From Cucumis sativus (lineage: Eukaryota > Streptophyta > Magnoliopsida > Cucurbitales > Cucurbitaceae), in NCBI RefSeq assembly GCF_000004075.3, contig NC_026657.2:32024408-32088407 (forward strand): 64,000 nt of DNA, written 5' to 3'. The notes beneath the pieces were generated by a model. That model searched no databases and was not told the origin of the DNA. It saw only the letters and a program-made list of their open reading frames with translations. The position numbers and the translations under genes were made by a program. Below, piece after piece: positions 1-10,700 of this stretch (its first letter is position 1; every line of letters starts with the position of its first letter).

Positions 1-3000
1 TCCTGTCTAATGAAGTTGGAATTTAGAAAACGAGTCTTTATGTTAGTCATGTTATTCCTCTTCTGTCACTATATCTTCAAATTTAGTCATGTTATTTTAA
101 ATCTTTATGTTAGTGTTTATTGTTAGTTTAGTGAACTAATTTGGAGGTTTATTAGTGGATTTTTTTTCCAGAATAATAAATAATTTATACTTTATGAAAA
201 AAAAAAACCACCCAGAGACAAAAACTCATTACACTTCATACTTGATTTTGTGATAGCATATAAATAGTTTGTCCTTTTTGCCATTTTTTACAATTTTCCT
301 TTATTTTATTTTAAAAGTATTTGGATTAAATTTTGACATAAGAATACATGGTTCAAAGTTCGAGGACCAAGGTATTATTTTAAGCATGGCTTTTATTAAT
401 TTTGTTACTCAAGAAAGATTTATTTCTCCACCTTGCAAGCTAGAGATGTAAAGTAGTTTATCGAGGTTGATTTTTAGTTAATATTAATTTCAAGTGGGGT
501 TATTATAGGAATGAATGAATTTTTATAGATAAATACTTTCAAGGTTTAATGAAAGTTTTAATCCTTCCCCTACACGATGACCTAAAATATTATTACGTAG
601 TCCTCAGAATTCATTTTAGAAATTCTACCAGCGATCATTAAACTCATAGAAATGGATTTTGTATAACATACATAAAGCTCTTCATGTTAAATACAATTGT
701 TGTAGCAATTTTTGGTTATCGAGGCCAAAAATGAGCTCTAGTCATATTTAGTAATATGCAATGAAAATTGATCTAATTGTAATAGAATTTGATTGAGTAT
801 GAAACACAAATGCCATTTGATTGTGTTTTTATTACATTTACATATTCTGAATCTGTCATACTTTTTCCATTATTGTTAGAATAAAGGTAAGAGTAAATAT
901 AAGAGTTGTAATTCTCATATTGTTACAATAATATTTGTGATGGTAATATTAAACATACAAAGTTTTGTGTAATTTTCAAACATATTTAGATTGACCACAC
1001 TCTGTTTCTCAATTAGAGTGTGTTTTGATGGCAAATTTGAAAGTAGAATTTATAGTTCATTAGGATTACATAATACATGTAAATAATAAAAAATGTAATT
1101 AGTTGTATTTACTTTTTAGATTACCATTATGATTTAAATCATTGTTAGGACTCCACGGAAATTTTGCATACCGTGAAACCCTCACTTTCTAACATTTCTT
1201 CCAACTTTTAAGATTCATTAGTTTTTTAAAAGCATTAAATGGTATGTGTTGGTAGGGGACACCTCTTTGAACCTTTTCCCACTACTTTGAGTAAATTTTT
1301 ATTTGTTTTGTTTTGTTTTGTTTTATATATTTAATCATATACGTTTTTTTTTTACTAATAGGAATAATGTCTTCTTTAAGTAATTATGGAGTAATGCTTT
1401 TGAACCATCAAATATTGGTCAGGTATTAAAAGTTATTTATGAAGTTTAATTATCTATACTAAGTTAAGAGTTTATTTATAAAGTAGTAAAGTTGAGATAT
1501 ATATGATATTTAATTTCAGGAAGGACATGGAGATTGTAATTCAAAATTTCTTCATCAGAAATCTAAAATTGTTAGATTTGTAGAGGAAATCTTTGGTGTT
1601 TACTACTATTTTATATCTAGAGTGCCGTCTAGATTATCTATGAAAAAATGTTTTTCAAGAATATAACACTTTTGTTTGAAAAGATAATGTAATGGGAAAA
1701 TGAGTATATTTTGGAGTATTGTTTATGTTTATTAAAAAGGAACAGAAGAAAAAAGTAAAATAGATGAGATTCACTATTGAAGATTCTGAAATCTTGTAAG
1801 ACAAGACTATTGCTTTTATTTGGCAGTGGCAGATATCCAATCCTAAGTTCAGGTCTTTGTTTTTGTGATGGCATGTGGAATTGCTTATGAGAGGCCCCAT
1901 TTTCCTTTCCTCTTCCCTCCAATTATTGCTTCTCCCAAAAACTCTTTTCTTCTTTCTCCATTTTTCTAATAAATCTTTCTCAACTTTATTATATTTTCAG
2001 TGTTACATAGGATTATGTGCATAAAAATACCTATTTTTTTTTAAAAAAATAATTATAACATCGATCTAAATGGATGTTTAATTTATCGTTGATACCATAC
2101 CATCGCAACACAATTTTGCTCCTAAAATCACTTCAAAAATGTCAGAAAAGGCAATTCTGAGTTTTTTTGTTTTTATATATATATACAAAATTGTTGAATA
2201 GTTATTATAAATGACTTCAAAGGTAAAGATTTAAATTGATTTGTACATCGTTACATCAACAATAAAATTACTTTTAACTACAAATGATAATTTAACAATT
2301 TGATAAAAAGGGAAGATTTGGATGTAAGATCTTTGATAGGAACCATAGATTCTTGACCACTTTGTGTTGTCATTATCTTTTATTTTGAAAGTTAATTAAG
2401 CACTATAGTCCAGTAGATATATTATTAAGCACAATTTATATTGGAATCCAATTTATGAAAATGCATTTATGAAAACATAAAATAAAATTATGAATTGAAT
2501 TCTGGGTTTTCACATCTTCGTTTTTAAATTTCTACTCAACAATTAGTTTAATTATATTCCAAACCTTTAGATAATTGTCCTTAAAGTTCAATTTGAAATG
2601 ACATATGGATATTTCCATTTTTCAATTTGAATGAAATCAAGAACCTCAATAAATACTGGAGTAGAGTTTGAAATAAGATAGGAACCATAGCTTTAAGGAT
2701 GGATGAGAAAAGAAGAAGTACTGCATGGGCTTTAAATGCTGTACTATATTTCATCTATTATTGCCCAATATTGTTTCAACTTTTTAAAATTAAAAAGAAA
2801 AAGTGGAAAAATAATTTACAAAGATTTAGTTTTTCTTTTCCCTTCACATTATTAATTCTCTTCCAATAATGTATGAAAAAGGTAATAAAAGAAAGAAAGA
2901 AAGAAAGAGTCATTATGAATGTAGAAAGTAGAGAACCATTTAGCTTCACCACAAAATGCTTGTTGGTGTTGAGAATTAGACATTATGATTATAAATAAAA

Positions 3001-4400
3001 ATTAATAGTCAAAAGTCAACCATGTGTGACAAAAATATCATATTTTAAACTTATTTGAAATACTATATTTATTTCCATCACAAAAATCCTTAAATATTTT
3101 AAATTATATATACATACATATATATTTATAATTATCATATCCTTCGAAATGAATACATTTTAATTATATCATAAATGTAGGATTAAATCTATATTTAAAT
3201 TGTTTTTAACATCATAATTAACAAAATGTTATTATATATCCTTATCACAATTTTGGGTAAACTCAAGGGTGTAGTAAGAAAATCTATTTTGAAAATTTTG
3301 TTTTTCTTAAATTGAACCCTAAAAACCCTAAAAAATTCAGTCTATATTCAAAATTTTTTAAAATTTTTTAAAAAAAGAATAATAAATTTTGGATAATTTT
3401 ATTGTTGAATAAAATTATTTTGTAGGAACTTATTTATTTGTGACCACATATTTGATATATTGTTGTTTTATATATAGAAAAATGGGGAAATAATTGACAA
3501 GTTCTCTTACATGATTACTTCTCAATAATGCATCCAAAATAAAAGGCAACAAAATTTATATTAAAAAAGGTATCCAATTTAAGAAAAATTATCGAATATC
3601 TTGTTAAAAAAAATGTGGCCACTTTTAGTAGGAGGTTCGTGTTTTATATCATTTTAGTTTTAACAAACATGCAAAATATTTATACTATATAGAATATTTT
3701 ATTTTGTTATACGGACCGTAAATGTTTTAGAATTTTATTATATTTATGTAAATTATCTAAAATATTATATTTATATTTATTTAGCTTTCAAAAATTTCAA
3801 GTACTTGATCTTTCGTTTTTATGTCGGATAGTTCGACATGATATTATATATCTTTAGCAATCAATCAAGTTTAAGTAGACAAAAAGTTTGGAAGATAAAC
3901 AAAATATTATGCAAGAAACAAAAGTTTCATGGTAAATTGTGCTAACAAAAGCTTGAACTTCAGTACAAGTTTTTAAAACCAACGATTTAAAAGCAATTGA
4001 ATTGGGTAAGAGACATCCCAACAAACTAAGAATATTTAAAGAAAAGGCAAGGTTGTAATTAGAAAAAAAATAAAGAGGAAAGAGAGATTGAAAGAGAAGT
4101 TATTTTCACAACGATATACATACTTTCTATTTTTCTACCACAAACATTTAAAAGAAAAAGTTACTCAAATCTGTGTGGTGTGGTAGGGAGAAAGAGACAC
4201 ATAAATGTGCTCCTAGTGGATGCATCCAGGTTTTTGGTGACAAAATACAACACAAGGGAAAAAGAGAAAAGAAAGACTTCGGTTGTGACAAAGAAATTCA
4301 GGCTATCAGATACGATACAGAGCCGCACAAACCCATCATGGTTCAAAATTCCTCTCTCATTTTTTAGCCTTTCCTTTTTTCTTCTTCCATTGTTTTTGAC
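1..4400. other. Intergenic AT-rich sequence upstream of SPL
   Basis: No gene is supported here. The short open frames (for example 269-451 plus and 1638-1922 minus) show no recognisable domain and no splice-linked continuation. The stretch holds homopolymer A/T runs, a short GAAA repeat near 2890 and many short AT palindromes. The last few hundred bases turn pyrimidine-rich toward the SPL leader. Distal SPL promoter elements may lie here, but I cannot point to one with confidence. Confidence 0.6.
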
Positions 4401-4686
4401 AGAGGTTGAGGAAAAGTTCAAGTGTGACAGTAGCTAACAATACCCAAGAAGGAAGGAAAAAAAGAAAAAAAAAGAAAAAAGAAACCCCTTTGGCTGGCAA
4501 TGGCCCAATGTCAGGTCTTTCTACTTTTTGGTGTCCTTACATCACTGCCATTTCTATTGGTTTTTTCTTCCCTCACCCTTCTTTCCCATTCAACCTTTTA
4601 AACCCATTTCACTCTCTTCCCTTTTCTTATCTCTACCACTGTATCTTTTGCTTTCCCTTTCTTTTTTCTCACAAGAGGGACTCGTA

Positions 4687-4721
4687 ATGACGACCCCTCT
4701 TTCTTAATGGAAGAGATTTAG
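4687..4721 (+). promoter_or_regulatory. Two tiny upstream ORFs in the SPL leader
   Basis: Just upstream of the SPL start codon a six-codon frame (ATG at 4687, TAA at 4705-4707) overlaps by one base a four-codon frame (ATG at 4707, TAG at 4719-4721), in a TAATG arrangement. Both end before the main ATG at 4755. If the transcript starts upstream of them, as the pyrimidine-rich leader around 4560-4680 suggests, a scanning ribosome would meet them first. Their translation is inferred. Confidence 0.45.
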
Positions 4722-4754
4722 GAGGGGGTATTTTCTTTTCTTTTCTTCTTTCTG

Positions 4755-7700
4755 ATGGAAATGGATTGCAGCTCTTTGACTGAGTCAGGTGGGTCTTCAA
4801 ATTCCTCACCACCTAATTCATCAGCTGAATCACTCAATGGCCTCAAATTTGGGCAGAAAATTTATTTTGAAGATGTGGGTATTGGAGAACTTCCCAAATC
4901 AGGTGGGGGATCTTTCTCATCTTCAGCTGTAATTGCATCAACACCCACCAAGAAACCTAGGGGAGGAGTTGTTCAGGCGGCTCAGCCTCCTAGGTGCCAG
5001 GTTGAAGGCTGTAGGGTAGATCTCACTGATGCTAAAGCTTACTACTCCAGACACAAAGTTTGTACTATGCACTCAAAATCCCCTAAAGTCATTGTTGCTG
5101 GTCTTGAGCAAAGGTTTTGTCAACAGTGTAGCAGGTCAGTTGGCTTTTCAAAATCATTCTCTTCATCAGTTCTTATTGTTGGTCTCTGATTTTTTTCTTA
5201 CGGTTGTTGGGTGTCCTTTAAGTATATGCTGGAGCTATCCCTAGGTTTTTCTGTGATCTGTTAGTTGATGGTAGGTTTAATTTATAAAATACTTTTTACT
5301 TCCTTTTGGGTCTTATGAGTAGTGATTAAATTTCTCTCTACCAAATATGACTGAAAGATTCTTTTTACTGTTTTCTTTGTCATTTCTCTTTGTTTATGTC
5401 ATGTTGGGGAATTGACAAAAATAGGCCAAAAATGGGGTAGAAATAGAGTTTTAGGATTGATTGTAGAAAATAGGCCAAAACCTTGAAGATGAATGTAAAA
5501 ACTAAAAGTAATCAGCAAGATTTGCATCATTAATACTGCAGTAGCAAAAGGAGAGCATTTATTGAGTTCTAAAGCACACAATATTGTCATAATAGGATTT
5601 CAAGTCTTTCTCAAAAAGCTTGAAATGCCAAAGGAGTAAATATTCTATAAACAGTTCACTGTAGGATAAAAAAAAAAGAGAAGGAAAGTCTTGAAGTTGC
5701 AGAAGAAAAGTCTTCAACTTAGAATTGTCAGTGAGATGACTTTAGTGATCTTGCAAACAACACAGGACACAATTTTATAAGCATCTTCCACCTGCATTAA
5801 AAAAATGAACCTTTTTTACATCGTGATCATGCAAACAACGCAAGCACAAACCAAGCAAGTATAAAACTATTACTACGTACCAAGACGGGTACTAATCTTG
5901 TATGCTCGACTTCTGGATGTATGAAATTGGATTGGTACACGTTAATCTATTGTGGCCTGTTTCTTTACATCGACCACATTTATGCAATTTTGGTGCTTCA
6001 CCGACACTTGGAATCCTCTTTTTCTTCGGTCGACCAACTCTTTTGACTACTTTCGGAGGTAAGACAGTCATATGTACATATTCTTCGGTTGTCTTCCATT
6101 CCGACTGATTCCCAACTGGGTAGACGGCCTCCGAATATGCTGCCAACAAACATTCATTAGTGTAATAGTTAGCACATAAGCTATAAACATTTATATTGCG
6201 ATCCCGTGCAACAGCAATGGCATGTGCGCATGGTAGTTGCTCAGCTTGAAACTCCTTACAAGTGCACTCTTGAGTATGAAGATTTATGACCTCCTCTTTA
6301 TCTAAATCTTTAACATGGAATTGGTAACAATCAATTGGGTTGACTTTCATTGTCAAAGCTCGTTCTTGTTTCTTTTGTAGAACTAACTCTGCCCATTTAG
6401 TCAATGTAGACGTCACTTTAATGCCTTCTTCTCGACGCTCCCAAAACCAACGTTGTAGCAAAGCTCGAACATGTTCAAGGAATGAAGCAATAGGCAAATC
6501 TCTAGGTTCTTTCAGTATAGAATTCATGGACTCTGCTATATTTGTTGTCATCATATTATATCGTCTTCCTGGACAGTGAAAACGAGACCAACGTGTTATT
6601 CCAACATCGTTTAAATATTTTCCTGAATCATTAGGAAATGCAAGAATACTTCTCCACGCTTCTGAGAACGTTGATTCACGGTATGTTCTAGATGCATTGT
6701 AAAACAAAGTAGCTATAGTGTCATTCTTGTATTTATCATTCAAATTTTGAGTCAAGTGTTGGACACAAAGTCCATGGAATGCGGAGGGAAAAACCGATGC
6801 AATACACTTAGAAAAACATGTTTTTCGATCTGTCACGAAGCCTAGATTAGGCACCTCTCCTATTGCACCTTTCAATTTCTCTAAGAACCACTGTATTGAA
6901 GCATCTGTTTCTCTGTCCACCACTCCAAAGGCAAGAGGATAAATTTGATTGTTACCATCCAAGCAAACAGCAACTATCAACTGACCCCGATATTTGTTCT
7001 TAAGGAATGTTCCATCCATGACTATAACCGGTCTAATGCAGTTTAAGAATCCTCGAACACATGGACCAACAGCCATAAAAAGATATTTGAAGAAACGATT
7101 ATCTTCAAGTTCCATGTGAAATATTGTACCTACATTTGCAAGTTTGAGAGCTTCACCATATCTAAGCAATAGATTATATGACTCTTCAGGACACCCGCGC
7201 ACTCGTTCATACGCATTTTCTCTAGCGCGCCATGCTTTTTCATAACTCATATTTATGCCATAGTCTTGCCTCATGTCTTCTATGATATCACGCGGTTTGT
7301 ATAGACGACCGACTCCCTTGAACTTTGACTTTATTAATTCTCCAACAACCCAAGATTTTGCTTGCCTATGGTCACGATTCAAAACGTCAAGAGAACACGA
7401 ATGAACTTTGACATACTTTTTAATCTTAAATATATTTGAATCCTTCAATCTCATCGCTCGCAGTCTCCAACCACACTTGTTGTCAATGCATCTAACAAAG
7501 AGAACCTCTTTTGTAGACTTTTTTACTACAAACTGAAAATTTTTTTTCATTGCCAAGACACTTAATCTCATTGACAAATCTTTTTTGGAAAAAAATATTT
7601 GTCCTACATCAAACTCCTCACTTGTAGAGCTTTCTTCGGACCAATCATTCATGTCTGTCTTCAACTTTTGGCTAGAAGAGCTGTAACGAACTTTAGATTT

Positions 7701-10700
7701 TCCTTTGCAATCTTTTGTAGGACCATCTCTATGTTGTGGGATGTCAAATGATTCACTATTCATCTCTACTGGCTCCCATGTAAAAGTCTCATCTTTCGAA
7801 TCATATGACTCATATGATTCCCATATAGCCGAAGTGGTCCCTATCACGTTATCACACAAGCCAACTTCAACTTCACGAACATGGACTTCATTCTCATTTA
7901 ATGTATCCATTACAATTGGAGGATGAGGGTTTAAGTTATGAGCTTGGTTGCTGCCAGATACTGAATTGTAATCTTTGCTTAACACTTTTTTGCTTTGATT
8001 ACTTTTAGGCTCAAATGAGACGTATAAAGGGACCTTTAATGGATTTTCACTAAGAAGATAAAACTTCAAATCACGGTCATTGCTTAACTCAAATGTAGGA
8101 GCTTCGTGTTCCACTTTTATCTCATATATGCATCTTATCATTACGTCGAACTTTGAAGGGTCAACTTCTGCAAGGTCATATAATTCTGCCTGTAAATCTT
8201 TATGTGTTATTTCTTTACTGACAACGATGCCTTTTAACATGCCTCCTTCGTATTTTCTTCGCCTCTCATCCCACATACCACCGTAACGCACTAACATGGG
8301 AATATGTGACATCCTTAAACCACCTTATACTTTTCAATTGCTGCAAAAAATGATTTGAAGTTAGCATTTGACATATCACATAAACAAAGTTTATTAAAAA
8401 ACAGTAGGTAAATACTAAATAAAACGTGCATAGTCACACCCTACATGTTTACGATCTTGACAGCTACAAAATGTTTAGGATATTGCGAGATACAAAAAAC
8501 AATAGCTAAAAGTCACCCTAAATCAATTCATTTCAGATTAAACATTTCAATTTAAGAACCTGCAAGATGTCTGCGAGATGTTTGCGAGATGTCTACCAGA
8601 TGTTTGCGAGATAAAATAATAATAATGATAAATTGCTAACATCATTTGAAACATCTATAAAGCAACCTTAAATCAACCCTAAATCAACTTGAAACAATAA
8701 AAAATAATATTTGATTTATACATTTAAGATGCAAAAATATATATACATATAACACAACACAATTCAGATTCGGATTTAAAAATTAAAACAAACCACAATG
8801 CGTGAGATGTTCGCCGGAGTAGATGATGAACGACACCGGAGTAAAGCGGAAAGTTGACAAACTTTTGAGAGAGGAGAAGAATCGCAAATGAGTTTTTCTT
8901 TTTTCTTTTTCCTTTACATAATCTATGAGAAGGAGGAGAAATGCTTCTTTTTTCTTTACGTAATCTATGAGACTGCAAGAGAAGGATTCTTCTTTTTTTT
9001 TCCCTTTACGTAATCTATGAGGAGAGGAGAAGAAGGCTGCGTTCGCAATTCTGTTTTTTTTTCTTCAGGTGAATGACATTGAAGAGAGAGAGAGAGGGGT
9101 TGGAAAAGAAGAGAAGAGCAAATGTGAATTAAAATTAAAAGAGGGTATTTTCGTCATTTCACCTCCAATTTATCCTAAATCTCAACTTTTCTACAATCAA
9201 TCCTAAAACTCTATTTATACCCCATTTTTGGCCTATTTTTGTCAATTTCCCATGTCATGTTTTGAGTTTCATATTTGTTTTAAGCTTAGATCATCTCTTT
9301 CCTTGTACCAGTTTGGTTGAATCTGTAGATGCATATTAATATGGAGCTGTAGCATGAGGTTGAATGCAGTTATATTGTCAAGGTTTTATCTTCATGTAAT
9401 TAGATTTTAGGGGTTTGGGTGAGGCCAACAACATTGATTTTTTTAAAAAAATGAAGTTAGATTTTTTTCTTCTTACAACATCCAAATTCTTGTTTCTGAA
9501 CCAAGCAGACCCTACTAAAAAGGTTGTAGAACCAAGTAGCATCCAAAGACTATTATATTTGTTTTTGATGCCCTTCTGTTAGCTCTGTTCTAATGGGATA
9601 TTGTCAAATTTCCACCTTTAGCTTGATATCAAATCTGGTGCGGGGATGCCAGTCAGTAGACTCAGTACAATGGCCTACAACATCATCATTTTGTTTATTC
9701 TTTTTGGTGCAAGTGATTGTGTTGCTTTCTCCTTTTAACTTTTTGAAATTCTCATAACCCAGAATGCCATACATGTTTTGTTGCAGCCTCCTTTAAGGCG
9801 TCAAAAACGAATATTTCAATTTATTCTTATTGTTTTACAAATAGCTGCAGCTAGGAATATTAATAAAATGGAAGCAAATGAACTTGAAACTCAATCCCCT
9901 AAAGTCCTTCCTATTGTGGTCAACATAAAAACAGAGGAAAGTAACAAAAACCCTTTGGAGTTGGACTCCAGCTACATACATAAAAGTAAGAAAAAGGAGT
10001 TTGATTCTTCTGCTGATGGGAGTGCTTGTCCCTCTGGACCTCTAGTTTGCCTCTTTTAAACTTCATTTCTGATAGAGACAAGGGGTCTATTTCATGAGGA
10101 AAAACGTAGTAGATGTGAGATTTTTATTCTGAAATTCCATAGATAAACAAAGGTATTTTGAAATTATTGTCTTAAGACCAGTTGTTGAAGGAAAAAATTA
10201 TCTCTGGTGCTGTGTTAGTTATTCAGGTGCAGTAATTTGTGTGACGTTTTTATGTGGTACCATTGGTCAAACGTCAAAGTAAAATTAGAAAAAGGTTATT
10301 TGGTGCTTTGGCACAGAGCACCGAGCCAGATAAACTTAGGGACTTATATACACATGTAGGATATAGGATTGAATAGTATTGCTTCGTAATACTCTGTTGT
10401 GTTTATGGCTGTTTCCATTTGTATACTTCTGATTACATTAGGATTCTAAGAAACGAATGATAAAAAGGAACAGGAGAGACAGATGCTTAGAGAAGAATAC
10501 TGATGTGTCATCAAATGAAGAATAGTCTTAGGAAGATTACAGAATTGAACAGTTGTGAACTCCTCAGTGCTTTTCTTTATGCGTTTGAAGTCGTAGTTCT
10601 TGAAGCCTAACCTTTGTGCTCCTTATCATGTATATTGACATATACTTGAACTTGATGCTTCAAAAATTTTCTTCCTGGGTCATTTGAGCAATATGCCTGT

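Larger units (their letters stand above)
5406..9251 (-). mobile_element. Complete Mutator-like transposon (MULE) inside SPL intron 1
   Basis: A 3846-bp DNA transposon bounded by nearly perfect 65-bp terminal inverted repeats (5406-5470 and 9187-9251, two mismatches). It is flanked by an exact 10-bp target duplication ATGTCATGTT (5396-5405 and 9252-9261), within the 9-11 bp typical of Mutator insertions. It encodes one open transposase gene on the minus strand, opposite to the host SPL gene. Low TIR divergence, an unmutated duplication and an unbroken transposase all suggest a young, possibly autonomous copy. No second gene such as a Ulp1-type protease or mudrB is visible. The element is more than half of SPL intron 1 and must be spliced out of the SPL transcript. 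Confidence 0.95.

Noticed and set aside
1638..1922. Two overlapping minus-strand frames of 81-94 codons
   Set aside because: No domain, no splice-compatible continuation, and both frames are open at once, which is common by chance in this sequence.
5406..9251. A Ulp1-protease or captured host gene inside the MULE (Pack-MULE or KI-MULE type)
   Set aside because: Only the transposase frame is long. The rest between the TIRs has no recognisable domain.
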